Shown one piece after another: positions 52,801 through 63,986 of a DNA stretch of 64,000 nucleotides. Positions within the stretch are counted from its first letter, which is position 1. Each line of letters opens with the position of its first letter. The stretch lies in assembly GCA_903933915.1 (NCBI GenBank), contig CAIZLW010000200.1, positions 19,635 through 83,634 of the forward strand. The letters are read 5' to 3'. Source of the DNA: an uncultured beta proteobacterium. Its GTDB lineage: Bacteria; Pseudomonadota; Gammaproteobacteria; Burkholderiales; SG8-41. The notes beneath the pieces are model-generated. The model saw nothing but the letters and a program-made list of their open reading frames with translations. It had not been told where the DNA came from and made no database searches. The translations under genes were made by a program, and so were the position numbers.

Positions 52801-53584
52801 AACGTTGCCTTCGATTCGCAGCATCGGTGCCAATGCAATTGATGTCGTGCTGCGCCTCGGATACGCGGCGCGCTTCATCGGGCTCACGCTGGCGCATTCC
52901 GGCACCAGTTTTGCGCGGCCGCGGCTGATCATCCGCGAGTTGTATTACACCGGCGTGCTGTCGCTGATCATCATCCTGGTGTCCGGCCTGTTCGTCGGCA
53001 TGGTGCTGGGGCTGCAGGGTTACCAGACGCTGACGACCTACGGTTCGGAGTCGGCGCTGGGCGTGCTGGTGGCGCTGTCGCTGGTGCGTGAACTCGGGCC
53101 AGTGGTATCGGCGCTGCTGTTCGCCAGCCGCGCCGGTTCGGCGATGACCGCGGAAATCGGTCTGATGAAAGCGACCGAACAGTTGTCGGCGATGGAAATG
53201 ATGGCGGTCGATCCGATTGCGCGCGTGGTGGCGCCGCGCTTCTGGGCCGGGGTGATTTCGATGCCGCTGCTGGCGGCGATGTTCAGCGCGATGGGTGTCT
53301 TCGGCGGCTATGTCATCGGCGTGGTGCTGATCGGTGTCGACGAGGGCTCGTTCTGGTCGCAGATGCAGGGCGCCGTCGATGTCCGCGAAGACATCGTCAA
53401 CGGTGTCATCAAGAGTTTCGTGTTTGGGGTGGCGGTGACCTGGATCGCGCTGTTTGAGGGGTATGACGCGCCGCCGACCGCCGAAGGCGTGTCGGGCGCG
53501 ACAACGCGCACCGTGGTAACTTCCTCATTGGCAATTCTGGGTCTGGATTTCATCCTGACCTCATTCATGTTCAGGGGTATGTAA
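52790..53584 (+). CDS. mlaE: phospholipid ABC transporter permease MlaE
   Basis: The 264-residue permease has about five or six helices and the family motifs [29 protein letters not shown] and [15 protein letters not shown]. It works with MlaF, MlaD and MlaB in the inner membrane. Start is GTG within the end of mlaF; the stop overlaps mlaD by one base. Confidence 0.95.
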   Translation: MPHRTLPSIRSIGANAIDVVLRLGYAARFIGLTLAHSGTSFARPRLIIRELYYTGVLSLIIILVSGLFVGMVLGLQGYQTLTTYGSESALGVLVALSLVRELGPVVSALLFASRAGSAMTAEIGLMKATEQLSAMEMMAVDPIARVVAPRFWAGVISMPLLAAMFSAMGVFGGYVIGVVLIGVDEGSFWSQMQGAVDVREDIVNGVIKSFVFGVAVTWIALFEGYDAPPTAEGVSGATTRTVVTSSLAILGLDFILTSFMFRGM

Positions 53585-54057
53585 TGGGACGTTCAATGCT
53601 GGATCTGTGGGTGGGCATCTTCGTCGTCGCGGGCATGGCCGCGCTGGTGATTCTTGCGTTCAAGGTCGGCAACATGTCGAGCATGGGCAGCGGCGAGACC
53701 TACGAAATTTCCGCCAATTTCGACAATATCGGCGGCCTGAAGCCGCGCGCGCCGATCAAGAGCGCCGGTGTGGTGGTCGGTCGGGTGACCTCGATTGAAT
53801 TCAATAACGAGCGTTTCACCGCAAAGGTGAAAATGGCCGTTGAGAAGAACTACAAGTTTCCGAAAGACACCACGGCGTCGATCCTGACCTCGGGCCTGCT
53901 CGGCGAGCAGTACATTGGTCTTGAGGGCGGCGGTGACGACCAGTTGCTCAAGGCCGGCGACAGCATCCGCCTGACGCAGTCTGCAGTCGTGCTGGAGAAA
54001 CTGATCAGCCAGTTCCTGTTCGACAAGGCCGCCGAGGGCGGCGACGCCAAAAAGTAA
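53584..54057 (+). CDS. mlaD: MCE-domain lipid-binding protein MlaD
   Basis: The 157-residue protein has one N-terminal membrane helix (about 8-27) and a single MCE domain: YEISANFDNIGGLKPRAP, IKSAGVVVGRV, TSGLLGEQYIGLEGG. Hexamers form a lipid channel on MlaFE. Many betaproteobacteria carry mlaA (vacJ) between mlaD and mlaC; it is absent here. Confidence 0.95.
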   Translation: MGRSMLDLWVGIFVVAGMAALVILAFKVGNMSSMGSGETYEISANFDNIGGLKPRAPIKSAGVVVGRVTSIEFNNERFTAKVKMAVEKNYKFPKDTTASILTSGLLGEQYIGLEGGGDDQLLKAGDSIRLTQSAVVLEKLISQFLFDKAAEGGDAKK

Positions 54058-54088
54058 ACCTGCAGTTTATTGTCACAGAGATATGGTC

Positions 54089-54718
54089 ATGTATAAGTCA
54101 TTGTTTTCATTTTTATTTTCTTCAATCCTGCTGCTGGGGTCGGCGACCGCCGGCGCTGCCAGTACCACCGCACCGGACGCGCTGGCGCGCGGCGTCACCG
54201 ACGAGGTGATGCAAATCCTGCGCACCGACAAGGACCTGCAGTCGGGCAGCCAGAAAAAGGCGCGCGAGCTGATCGAAACCAAGATCGCGCCGCACTTCAA
54301 CTTCACCAGCATGACCAAACTCGCGCTGGGCAAGAACTGGGCTGCCGCAACGCCTGATCAGCGCAAGGCGCTGACCGAGGAATTCCGCGCGTTGCTGGTG
54401 CAGACTTACACGGCGTCGCTGACGCTGTTCAAGGATCAGAAGATCGAATACCGCCCGCTGAAGGCCGCGCCTGATGAAACCGACGTGCTGGTACGCTCGC
54501 TGGTGAAATCGTCGGGCGGCGGTGAACCGGTGCAGGTTGATTACGGCATGGAAAAAACCGACGACGGCTGGAAGGTCTACAACGTCAAGATCGGCGGCAT
54601 CAGCCTGGTCGAGAACTACCGCGGCACGTTCAACACCGAAATCCAGAAAAGCGGTGTTGACGGTCTGATCAAGACGCTGCGCGATAAAAATCGCTCGCTG
54701 GTGGCGCAAAACAAATAA
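54089..54718 (+). CDS. mlaC: periplasmic phospholipid carrier MlaC
   Basis: The 209-residue protein has a signal peptide (YKSLFSFLFSSILLLGSAT, cleavage near AGA) encoded by AT-rich DNA and a MlaC/Ttg2 domain with FNFTSMTKLALGKNW and FRALLVQTYTASLTLF. It shuttles phospholipid between MlaD and the outer membrane. ATG 54089 is taken, with AGAG eight bases upstream; ATG 54083 is also in frame. Confidence 0.95.
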   Translation: MYKSLFSFLFSSILLLGSATAGAASTTAPDALARGVTDEVMQILRTDKDLQSGSQKKARELIETKIAPHFNFTSMTKLALGKNWAAATPDQRKALTEEFRALLVQTYTASLTLFKDQKIEYRPLKAAPDETDVLVRSLVKSSGGGEPVQVDYGMEKTDDGWKVYNVKIGGISLVENYRGTFNTEIQKSGVDGLIKTLRDKNRSLVAQNK

Positions 54719-54741
54719 TCGACCGTGCATGATCGAATGCC

Positions 54742-55023
54742 ATGATTGAGTGTAATGACGGGCGCTGCACGCTGAAGGGCGCCGTAAACATTGAAAGCGC
54801 ATTGTCATTGCGTGACGAAGGCCTGCGCCTGTTCACGGCAGCGGACGTGACGCTGGACCTGGCCGGGGTCACTGAGGTTGATTCCACCGCGCTCAGTCTG
54901 CTGTTCGAGTGGCGCCGCGCCGCGCTAGCCGCGAACCACCGTATCCGTTACGTCAACCTGCCCGAAAATCTCACCAGCCTGGCCCGGCTCTACGGCGTCA
55001 CGGAACTGGTGGCCGCCGAGTAA
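54742..55023 (+). CDS. mlaB: STAS-domain protein MlaB
   Basis: The 93-residue protein is one STAS domain with DLAGVTEVDSTALSLLFEW around the conserved Asp-Ser-Thr. MlaB binds MlaF and supports its stability and activity. It ends the mla part of the operon. Confidence 0.9.
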   Translation: MIECNDGRCTLKGAVNIESALSLRDEGLRLFTAADVTLDLAGVTEVDSTALSLLFEWRRAALAANHRIRYVNLPENLTSLARLYGVTELVAAE

Positions 55024-55062
55024 CGGCCGGCGCTGCGCCGACCGTCCGTTGTGCATCTGGCG

Positions 55063-55962
55063 ATGACGCCTGCCATCGAAATCATTGATGTCACCAAGCG
55101 CTATGGCGAGTTGCAGGCGCTGGCCGGCGTCAGCCTGAGCGTCGAACCCGGCGAATTTTTCGGCCTGCTCGGCCCCAACGGCGCCGGAAAAACCACGCTG
55201 ATCAGCATACTCGCCGGCTTGAGCCGCGCCACCAGCGGCGTGGTACGCATCATGGGCCACGACGTCATCAGCGGTTATCGCGGCGCGCGCAGTGCGCTCG
55301 GCGTGGTGCCGCAGGAACTGGTATTCGACCCGTTTTTCACGGTGCGCGAAACACTGACTTTCCAGTCCGGTTACTTCGGTCTGCGCGATAACGGCGCGTG
55401 GATCGACGAAGTTTTGGATAACCTCGATCTCACCGCCAAGGCCAATACCAATATGCGCGCGCTGTCCGGCGGCATGAAGCGCCGCGTGCTGGTGGCGCAG
55501 GCGCTGGTGCACAAGCCGCCGGTGATCGTGCTCGACGAGCCCACCGCCGGCGTCGATGTCGAATTGCGGCAGGCGTTGTGGCGTTTCATCCGCCGGCTCA
55601 ACCGCGATGGCCACACCATCGTGCTGACCACACATTACCTTGAAGAAGCCGAAGCGCTGTGCGGGCGCATCGCGATGCTGAAACAGGGGCGCGTGGTGGC
55701 GCTGGACCGCACCGAAAACCTGTTGCAGTTGCACGCCGGCTGCCAGCTGGTGTTACGGCTGGGTGCTGCGCTGCCGGCGGCACTGGGCCCCAAAGTTGTC
55801 GAGCGCCGCGACGATGGATCAGTGCGGCTGGCGCTGCCCGATCATGCCGCGGTCGAAGGTGTGCTGGCCGTGCTGCGCGAAACACATGTCGCGGTTTTGG
55901 AAATGGAAATTCTCCAGCCCGACCTCGAGGACGTGTTCGTGCAAATCATGCAGCGATCATGA
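55063..55962 (+). CDS. ABC-2 exporter ATPase (YadG-like)
   Basis: The 299-residue ATPase has Walker [26 protein letters not shown], signature LSGGMKRR, Walker B VIVLDEPTAGVDVE and H-loop TTHYLEEAE, with a C-terminal extension of about 80 residues. It pairs with the permease 19 bases downstream. Substrate unknown; the pair regularly follows mlaB in betaproteobacteria. ATG 55063 is chosen, GTG 55051 being the alternative. Confidence 0.9.
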   Translation: MTPAIEIIDVTKRYGELQALAGVSLSVEPGEFFGLLGPNGAGKTTLISILAGLSRATSGVVRIMGHDVISGYRGARSALGVVPQELVFDPFFTVRETLTFQSGYFGLRDNGAWIDEVLDNLDLTAKANTNMRALSGGMKRRVLVAQALVHKPPVIVLDEPTAGVDVELRQALWRFIRRLNRDGHTIVLTTHYLEEAEALCGRIAMLKQGRVVALDRTENLLQLHAGCQLVLRLGAALPAALGPKVVERRDDGSVRLALPDHAAVEGVLAVLRETHVAVLEMEILQPDLEDVFVQIMQRS

Positions 55963-55981
55963 TGAAACGGAATCTTCAGCC

Positions 55982-56737
55982 ATGACCGGCTTCCAGACCC
56001 TGTTCTGCAAGGAGTGGCTGCGCTTCTGGAAAGTCAGAGTACAGACCGTGCTCGCGCCGGTGCTCACCGCGCTGCTTTACCTGCTGGTGTTCGGCCATGC
56101 GCTGAGTGGTCGCGTCGAGGTGTTTCCCGGTGTCGAATACACCACCTTCCTGATCCCCGGGCTGGCGATGATGTCGGTCCTGCAGAATTCATTCGCCAAC
56201 GGCTCGTCCAGCCTGATGCAGTCGAAAATGACCGGCAATATCGTCTTCGTGCTGTTGCCGCCGCTGTCGCATCGCGAATTTTTTGCAGCTTATCTGCTGG
56301 CGGCGGTGGGTCGTGGCGTGGTGGTCGGCAGCGGCGTGCTGCTGGCAACGTTGTGGTTCGTCGATCTGCCGCTGGCCCAGCCGTTATGGATCGTCTTGTT
56401 CGGTATTGTCAGCAGCGCGGTAATGGGGGCGCTGGGCATAGTCGCCGGCATCCAGTCCGACAAGATCGATCAGCTGGCCGCCTTCACCAACTTCATCATC
56501 CTGCCACTGACCTTCCTGTCGGGGGTGTTTTATTCCATCCACTCGCTGCCGCCGTTCTGGCAGACGGTGTCGCACTTCAACCCCGTTTTTTACATGATCG
56601 ACGGCTTCCGTTACGGCTTTTTCGGCGTTGCGGATACCTCCCCGTGGCTCAGCCTTGCGATTGTCGGCGGCAGCTTTGTCGCCTTATCATGGCTGACCCT
56701 GACGCTGCTGCGCAGCGGCTACAAACTGAGAAACTAA
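55982..56737 (+). CDS. ABC-2 exporter permease (YadH-like)
   Basis: The 251-residue permease has six helices and the ABC-2 pattern with PGLAMMSVLQNSFANGSSS, LPLTFLSGVFYSI and NPVFYMIDGFRYGFFG. It forms an exporter with the preceding ATPase. Substrate unknown. Confidence 0.9.
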   Translation: MTGFQTLFCKEWLRFWKVRVQTVLAPVLTALLYLLVFGHALSGRVEVFPGVEYTTFLIPGLAMMSVLQNSFANGSSSLMQSKMTGNIVFVLLPPLSHREFFAAYLLAAVGRGVVVGSGVLLATLWFVDLPLAQPLWIVLFGIVSSAVMGALGIVAGIQSDKIDQLAAFTNFIILPLTFLSGVFYSIHSLPPFWQTVSHFNPVFYMIDGFRYGFFGVADTSPWLSLAIVGGSFVALSWLTLTLLRSGYKLRN

Positions 56738-56745
56738 TTGGACAA

Positions 56746-58398
<1,653 letters not shown>

Positions 58399-58399
<1 letters not shown>

Positions 58400-58550
58400 A
58401 ACCCATCTCAAAATGCCTGCGCTTGGCGGGACTGTGCTGCGCGCTGCGTTTCTCCTGGCCTTACTACTTGTAAGGTTTCGTCGGATCCTCGCTTGCCCTC
58501 GCCTTGCTGTGATGAGCCGCCGGCGCCCGGCCAATTTTTAGATGAGTTTC
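58399..58550. repeat. MITE-like element with imperfect terminal inverted repeats
   Basis: The ends read GAACCCATCTCAAAAT on the left and, complemented, GAAACTCATCTAAAAAT on the right, alike at 14 of 17 aligned places with one gap. The 150-base body is GC-rich, has no gene and starts in the murA stop codon. No target duplication is clear. Confidence 0.5.
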
Positions 58551-58564
58551 AGGCGGGTATAACT

Positions 58565-58577
58565 TAACTAATTGTTT
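58565..58577 (-). other. recurring AT-rich motif after the MlaF paralogue
   Basis: On the minus strand AAACAATTAGTTA lies 11 bases beyond the stop of the MlaF-like gene, within a longer AT-rich run. It is identical over 13 bases to the site at 21544-21556. Confidence 0.4.
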
Positions 58578-58587
58578 TATTTGGTAT

Positions 58588-59391
58588 TTATGCCGACAGT
58601 TCGAGGTCTGCGGCGTAAGCGTTCTGCGGGTAGTGGAACGGCACCGGGCCGTCGGGCAGTCCGCCGATGAACTGTTTCACGAACGGGTCGGTCGAGTTCT
58701 TCACTGCTTCCGTGGTGCCCTGCGCGACGACGGCGCCGTCGGCAAGGAAGTACACGTAATCGATGGCCTTCAGCGATTCCTGCGCATCGTAGGACACCAC
58801 GATCGAGGTCACGCCTAACGCATCGTTGAGGCGGCGGATCAGTTTACCCACGACGTTGCACGAAATTGGATCGAGACCGGCAAACGGTTCGTCGTACATG
58901 ATCAGATCCGGGTCGAGCGCGATGGCGCGGGCGAGACCGACGCGCCGCACCATGCCGCCCGAACATTCCGACGGCATCAGCTGTGCCGCGCCGCGCAGGC
59001 CGACGGCGTTGAGTTTCATCAGCACGAGGTCGTTGATCATGTCCTCGGGCAGTTTCGTTTTCTCGCGCATCTGAAAAGCGATGTTTTCGAACACCGAGAG
59101 GTCGGTGAACAACCCGCCCTGCTGGAACTGCATGCCCATGCGCCGGCGCAGCTTGTACAGATCATCGCGGTTGAGGCTGTGGATGTCCTGGCCCAGCACA
59201 TTGACGGTGCCGCGCGACGGCCGCAACTGCGCGCCAATCAGCTGCATCAGCGTGGTCTTGCCGCAACCGCTGGCACCCATGATGCCGACGACTTTGCCGC
59301 GGGGAATGTTCAGATTCACCGACTTGAAGATCTCGCGGGATCCGTAGGAGAAGGCGAGATCGCTGATTTCGACGACGTTTTCGGCGGTCAT
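58588..59391 (-). CDS. MlaF-like ABC ATPase paralogue with altered H-loop
   Basis: The 267-residue protein follows MlaF along its length: Walker [26 protein letters not shown], signature CSGGMVRR, Walker [14 protein letters not shown]. The H-loop, VTHD in the window's MlaF, reads VSYDAQESL here, so the switch histidine is Tyr, and Leu before SGG is Cys. It has no mlaE or mlaD neighbour and lies between murA and hisG on the opposite strand. It may be a regulatory or weakly active subunit, or serve a permease elsewhere. Confidence 0.85.
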   Translation of the reverse strand: MTAENVVEISDLAFSYGSREIFKSVNLNIPRGKVVGIMGASGCGKTTLMQLIGAQLRPSRGTVNVLGQDIHSLNRDDLYKLRRRMGMQFQQGGLFTDLSVFENIAFQMREKTKLPEDMINDLVLMKLNAVGLRGAAQLMPSECSGGMVRRVGLARAIALDPDLIMYDEPFAGLDPISCNVVGKLIRRLNDALGVTSIVVSYDAQESLKAIDYVYFLADGAVVAQGTTEAVKNSTDPFVKQFIGGLPDGPVPFHYPQNAYAADLELSA

Positions 59392-59493
59392 GGCTGCGGC
59401 AGGATTGGACGGCAGGGGAAATGAAGTCAGCAGTGTAACCGCTGGGCACGGTTTCGTGAACCGTCGGCACCCCGGTCTGCGCCGGGAATACGT

Positions 59494-59570
59494 TACAATT
59501 CATGACTTTCCGGGTGCCTGCGGGCGCCTGCGTTTTCAGCTTGTTTTAAGTCTGTTTTTAGTCTGTTTTC
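59494..59570 (+). promoter_or_regulatory. hisG leader with hairpin and three 11-base repeats
   Basis: TACAAT at 59494 is a possible -10 box. An eight-pair hairpin with TGCG loop (59511-59530, two G-T pairs) is followed by three adjoining 11-base units, AGCTTGTTTTA, AGTCTGTTTTT and AGTCTGTTTTC (59538-59570). The T runs repeat at helical spacing, which would bend DNA, or stall transcription after the hairpin. No His-rich leader peptide is seen. Confidence 0.45.
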
Positions 59571-59584
59571 AGTCATCACCAGCC

Positions 59585-60220
59585 ATGATCACCATCGCGC
59601 TCTCCAAGGGCCGCATTTTTGACGAAACCGTGCCGCTGCTGAAAGCCGCAGGCATCGTCACGCGTGAGAATCCCGAAACCTCGCGCAAGCTGATCCTCGA
59701 AACCAACCGCCGCAATGTGCGTGTGATCATCGTCCGCGCCACCGACGTGCCGACTTATGTCCAGTTCGGCGGCGCCGACCTTGGTGTGGCCGGCAAGGAT
59801 GTGCTCGATGAGCACGGCGGCGCAGGGTTGTATACGCCGCTCGACCTGAAAATCGCCAAGTGCCGGATGATGGTCGCGGTGCGCAAGGATTTTGATTACA
59901 TCAGCGCGGTGCGCCAGGGCGCGCGGCTGAAAGTCGCCACCAAGTATGTGCAGACCGCGCGCGAACACTTCGCCAGCAAGGGCGTGCATGTTGACCTGAT
60001 CAAGCTCTACGGTTCGATGGAACTGGCGCCGCTGACCGGGCTGGCCGACGCCATCGTCGATCTGGTCAGTACCGGCGCCACGCTGAAGGCGAACGGGCTG
60101 GTTGCAGTCGAAGAGGTGGTGCAAATCAGTTCGCGGCTGGTGGTCAATCAGGCGGCGCTGAAACTGAAGCGTGAGCAGCTGCAGCCGCTGATCGACACCT
60201 TTGCCCGCGCCGTAGGCTGA
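59585..60220 (+). CDS. hisG: ATP phosphoribosyltransferase, short form
   Basis: The 211-residue enzyme starts histidine synthesis. It begins [18 protein letters not shown] and has [13 protein letters not shown] and [27 protein letters not shown]. It lacks the C-terminal ACT-like regulatory domain, so it should need HisZ, which is not in the window. hisD starts two bases after its stop. Confidence 0.96.
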   Translation: MITIALSKGRIFDETVPLLKAAGIVTRENPETSRKLILETNRRNVRVIIVRATDVPTYVQFGGADLGVAGKDVLDEHGGAGLYTPLDLKIAKCRMMVAVRKDFDYISAVRQGARLKVATKYVQTAREHFASKGVHVDLIKLYGSMELAPLTGLADAIVDLVSTGATLKANGLVAVEEVVQISSRLVVNQAALKLKREQLQPLIDTFARAVG

Positions 60221-60222
60221 TC

Positions 60223-61521
60223 ATGCGCCGGCTGTCCACCACCCAGCCTGATTTCGACCAGCGCCTGGCCGAGCTGCTGGCGTTTGAAGCCGCGCAGGAT
60301 CCGCAGGTCGATGCCACGGTCGCGGCGATTCTGGCTGACGTGAAGTCGCGCGGTGATGCCGCAGTTCTCGAATACACCGCACGCTTTGACGGTGTGAAGG
60401 CCGATACGCTGGCGGCGCTGGAAATCCCCAAATCCGACCTGCAGGCGGCGCTGTCGCGCATTCCCGCAGCGCGACGCGCGGCGCTTGAAGCGGCGGCCGC
60501 CCGCGTGCGCGATTATCACGAGCGGCAGCGCGCCCAGTCCTGGGGGTATACCGACGCTGACGGCAACGAGCTCGGCCAGCAGATCACCGCGCTTGATCGT
60601 GCCGGGCTTTATGTGCCCGGCGGCAAGGCGGCGTATCCATCGTCGGTGATCATGAATGCGGTGCCGGCCAAGGTCGCGGGTGTCGCCGAAGTGATCATGG
60701 TGGTGCCGACGCCGCGTGGTGAAAAAAACGACTTGGTCATGGCTGCCGCCGCAATCTGCAATGTCGACCGTGTGTTTACCATCGGCGGCGCACAGGCGGT
60801 GGCGGCGCTGGCCTACGGTACGGCGACGATTCCGCAGGTCGACAAGATCGTCGGCCCCGGTAATGCCTATGTCGCCGCGGCGAAGCGTCGTGTGTTCGGC
60901 GTGGTTGGCATCGACATGGTGGCCGGGCCTTCGGAAATTCTGGTTGTCGGCGACGGTTCGACCGATCCCGACTGGGTGGCGATGGACCTGTTTTCGCAGG
61001 CCGAGCACGACGAACTGGCGCAGTCGATCCTGCTTGCGCCGGATGCGAAATATCTGGATGCGGTCGCGGCGAGCATGGCCCGTCTGCTGCCCGACATGCC
61101 GCGGCGCGCGGTGATCGAGGCCTCGCTCAACGGTCGCGGCGCATTGATTCAGGTGCGTGATATCGACGAGGCCTGCGCACTGGTCAACCGCATTGCCCCC
61201 GAACATCTGGAATTGTCGGTTGAAAACGCACAGGCGCTGCTGCCGAAGATCCGTCACGCCGGCGCGATTTTTCTGGGCCAATACACGTCGGAAGCACTGG
61301 GTGACTACTGCGCCGGGCCCAACCACGTGCTGCCGACCTCGCGCACCGCGCGATTTTCGTCGCCGCTGGGCGTGTACGATTTCCAGAAACGTTCCAGCGT
61401 GATCCGCGTATCGCGCGAAGGTGCCGAGAAACTGGGCAGGATCGCCGTGGAGTTGGCGACCGGCGAAGGTCTGCCAGCGCACGCGCGCTCGGCGGAACTG
61501 CGGCTGCGCGGTAAGAGCTGA
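60223..61521 (+). CDS. hisD: histidinol dehydrogenase
   Basis: The 432-residue zinc enzyme oxidises histidinol to histidine in two NAD-dependent steps. It shows [53 protein letters not shown] and SQAEHDE (zinc ligands). Length is normal. hisC starts two bases after it. Confidence 0.97.
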   Translation: MRRLSTTQPDFDQRLAELLAFEAAQDPQVDATVAAILADVKSRGDAAVLEYTARFDGVKADTLAALEIPKSDLQAALSRIPAARRAALEAAAARVRDYHERQRAQSWGYTDADGNELGQQITALDRAGLYVPGGKAAYPSSVIMNAVPAKVAGVAEVIMVVPTPRGEKNDLVMAAAAICNVDRVFTIGGAQAVAALAYGTATIPQVDKIVGPGNAYVAAAKRRVFGVVGIDMVAGPSEILVVGDGSTDPDWVAMDLFSQAEHDELAQSILLAPDAKYLDAVAASMARLLPDMPRRAVIEASLNGRGALIQVRDIDEACALVNRIAPEHLELSVENAQALLPKIRHAGAIFLGQYTSEALGDYCAGPNHVLPTSRTARFSSPLGVYDFQKRSSVIRVSREGAEKLGRIAVELATGEGLPAHARSAELRLRGKS

Positions 61522-61523
61522 GC

Positions 61524-62591
61524 ATGAGCCGCTACTGGAGCAAGGTGGTGCAGGGGCTGACCCCGTATGTGCCGGGCGAACAGCCCAAGCTGCCCAACCT
61601 GATCAAACTCAATACCAACGAGAGTCCGTACGGGCCGAGCCGCCGCGTGCTCGATGCGTTGCGTACCGAGATTGGCGAGACGCTGCGGCTGTATCCCGAT
61701 CCGGCCAGTGACAAGCTGCGGTCGGCGATTGCCAAACGTTACGAAGTGACGCCGGCGCATGTATTTGTCGGCAATGGTTCAGATGAAGTATTGGCGCACG
61801 TTTTCCTGGGGTTGATGAAGCACGACAAGCCGGTGCTGTTCCCGGACATTACCTACAGTTTTTATCCGGTGTATTGCGGGCTGTATGACATTCCTTACGA
61901 GCCGGTACCGCTGAATCGTGCGTTCGAAATCGTGGTGGATGATTACCTGCGGCCCAACGGCGGCATCATTTTCCCGAACCCCAATGCGCCGACCGGACGG
62001 CTTGTGCCGGTGACCGAGATCGACCGCCTGCTGCGCGCGAACTCGGGGTCGGTGGTGGTGATCGACGAAGCCTATGTCGATTTCGGCGGCGAGTCGGTGG
62101 TGCCGCTGGTGCAGCGTTATCCGCAACTGCTGGTGACGCACACGCTGTCGAAGTCGCGTGCGCTTGCCGGATTGCGCGTGGGTTACGCCATCGGGCATCC
62201 CGACCTGATTGAAGCGCTGAACCGGGTCAAGGACAGCTTCAATTCCTATCCGCTGGACCGTTTTGCGCAGGCCGGCGCGACCGCGGCTATCGAAGATGAC
62301 GCCTATTTCAAGGCAATGTGCAGCAAGGTCATTGTCACCAAGAAAAAACTGGTGCAGGAACTGCAGGCGCTTGGATTCGAGGTGCTGCCGTCGGCGGCGA
62401 ATTTCGTATTCGCGCGGGTGCCGGGTCGCGATGGGGCCGACATTGCCGCCAAGCTGCGCGATCGCAGCATCATCGTCCGCCATTTCCGCAAGCCGCCGCG
62501 TATTGCCGAATTCATGCGCATTACCGTTGGCACTGATGAGCAATGCGCCGGGCTGGTCGAAGCTTTGCGCGAAATCCTCAAATCGGCCTGA
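61524..62591 (+). CDS. hisC: histidinol-phosphate aminotransferase
   Basis: The 355-residue PLP enzyme moves the amino group to imidazole-acetol phosphate. It has [28 protein letters not shown] and the PLP lysine in [17 protein letters not shown]. It is in the his operon directly after hisD. Confidence 0.96.
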   Translation: MSRYWSKVVQGLTPYVPGEQPKLPNLIKLNTNESPYGPSRRVLDALRTEIGETLRLYPDPASDKLRSAIAKRYEVTPAHVFVGNGSDEVLAHVFLGLMKHDKPVLFPDITYSFYPVYCGLYDIPYEPVPLNRAFEIVVDDYLRPNGGIIFPNPNAPTGRLVPVTEIDRLLRANSGSVVVIDEAYVDFGGESVVPLVQRYPQLLVTHTLSKSRALAGLRVGYAIGHPDLIEALNRVKDSFNSYPLDRFAQAGATAAIEDDAYFKAMCSKVIVTKKKLVQELQALGFEVLPSAANFVFARVPGRDGADIAAKLRDRSIIVRHFRKPPRIAEFMRITVGTDEQCAGLVEALREILKSA

Positions 62592-62626
62592 AGCGGCGGG
62601 CCGGGACGAATTCGTTTATACTCTGT

Positions 62627-62639
62627 AATCAACAAGTTA
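62627..62639 (+). promoter_or_regulatory. IHF-type site upstream of hisB
   Basis: AATCAACAAGTTA fits WATCAANNNNTTR exactly and lies 51 bases before the hisB start, in a 99-base AT-rich gap inside the his operon. It matches the motif family seen elsewhere in the window. Confidence 0.4.
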
Positions 62640-62690
62640 CCTTGTTCCTTAATCAGCAGTTACCCTTTACCCGAGTTATTACAGGCAACC

Positions 62691-63278
62691 ATGGCACGCC
62701 AGGCACAGGTCACCCGTGACACCCAGGAAACGCAGATCAGCGTCAAGCTGAATCTCGACGGCAGCGGCAGCGCGAAACTCGCGAGCGGCATCCCTTTCCT
62801 CGACCACATGCTTGATCAGATTGCCCGTCACGGGCTGGTCGACCTCGAGGTCAAGGCCAAGGGCGATCTGCACATCGATGCCCATCACACCGTTGAAGAC
62901 ATCGGCATCACGCTGGGCCAGGCCTTTGCCAAAGCGATCGGTGACAAGAAGGGCGTGCGCCGTTACGGCCACGCCTACGTGCCGCTGGACGAGGCGCTGT
63001 CGCGCGTGGTCATCGACCTTTCGGGCCGCCCCGGGCTGGAGATGAGCGGCAAGTTCACTCGCGCGCGCGTCGGCGATTTCGATGTCGATCTGGTACGCGA
63101 GTTTTTCCAGGGCTTCGTCAACCACGCGCTGGTCACGCTGCATCTCGACAACCTGAAGGGCGTCAATGCCCACCATCAGGTGGAGACGCTGTTCAAGGCC
63201 TTCGGACGCGCACTGCGCATGGCGGTGGAGCTAGATCCGCGCGTCAAGGGCGTGCCGTCGACCAAAGGGAAGTTATAG
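62691..63278 (+). CDS. hisB: imidazoleglycerol-phosphate dehydratase
   Basis: The 195-residue manganese enzyme has [26 protein letters not shown] and, near the end, [21 protein letters not shown], the two metal-binding DxHHxxE regions. It is the single-function form without the phosphatase domain found in enterobacteria. Confidence 0.97.
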   Translation: MARQAQVTRDTQETQISVKLNLDGSGSAKLASGIPFLDHMLDQIARHGLVDLEVKAKGDLHIDAHHTVEDIGITLGQAFAKAIGDKKGVRRYGHAYVPLDEALSRVVIDLSGRPGLEMSGKFTRARVGDFDVDLVREFFQGFVNHALVTLHLDNLKGVNAHHQVETLFKAFGRALRMAVELDPRVKGVPSTKGKL

Positions 63279-63335
63279 GCTTTCCGCGGGGGCGCTCGCG
63301 CCCCGTTTTCATCACCTGAATCGCGACGCTTCAAG

Positions 63336-63986
63336 ATGACCATCGACATTGCAGTCATTGACTACGGCATGGGCAACCTGCGTTCCGTGTCCAAGGCCAT
63401 CGAGCACGTCGCACCCGATCGCAACGTGGTGGTCACCAGCAATCCGGACGAGGTGGCTGCGGCCGGCCGCGTGGTGTTTCCCGGTCAGGGCGCGATGCCC
63501 GACTGCATGCGCGAGATGGAATCGCGCGGCCTGCGGCCGGCGTTGATTGAAGCTGCGCGCAACAAGCCGTTTCTTGGCATCTGCATTGGTCTGCAGATGC
63601 TGTTTGAACACAGCGAGGAAGGCGATACCCGCGGTCTGGGCCTGCTGCCCGGCGTGGTGCGGCGGTTTCCGCAGGCGCTGATGGTCGGTGCCAAGGGCGA
63701 AAAGCTCAAGGTGCCGCATATGGGCTGGAACGAGGTCGAACAGGCCATCAAACACCCGCTGTGGGCGGGCATACCCGATCACAGCCGCTTTTATTTTGTG
63801 CACAGTTATTATCCGGAGCCCGCGGATGGTGCGCTGGTGGCCGGCTGGAGCGCCTATCCCTTCCGTTTTGCCTGCGCGGCGGCGCGCGGCAATCTGTTTG
63901 CGGTGCAGTTTCATCCGGAAAAAAGTCACGCCGCGGGTTTGCAGTTGCTCACAAACTTTGTGGCGTGGCAACCGCTGCCGCTGTAG
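63336..63986 (+). CDS. hisH: imidazole glycerol phosphate synthase, glutaminase subunit
   Basis: The 216-residue class I glutamine amidotransferase supplies ammonia to HisF. It begins IDIAVIDYGMGNLRSVSKA and has the nucleophile Cys83 in LGICIGLQMLF and the His-Glu pair in QFHPEKSH. hisA and hisF should follow beyond the window. The marC-like gene often present between hisB and hisH is absent. Confidence 0.97.
   Translation: MTIDIAVIDYGMGNLRSVSKAIEHVAPDRNVVVTSNPDEVAAAGRVVFPGQGAMPDCMREMESRGLRPALIEAARNKPFLGICIGLQMLFEHSEEGDTRGLGLLPGVVRRFPQALMVGAKGEKLKVPHMGWNEVEQAIKHPLWAGIPDHSRFYFVHSYYPEPADGALVAGWSAYPFRFACAAARGNLFAVQFHPEKSHAAGLQLLTNFVAWQPLPL

Noticed and set aside
59400..59584. classical histidine attenuator before hisG
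   Set aside because: No short frame with a run of His codons was found; only a hairpin and T-rich repeats are present.
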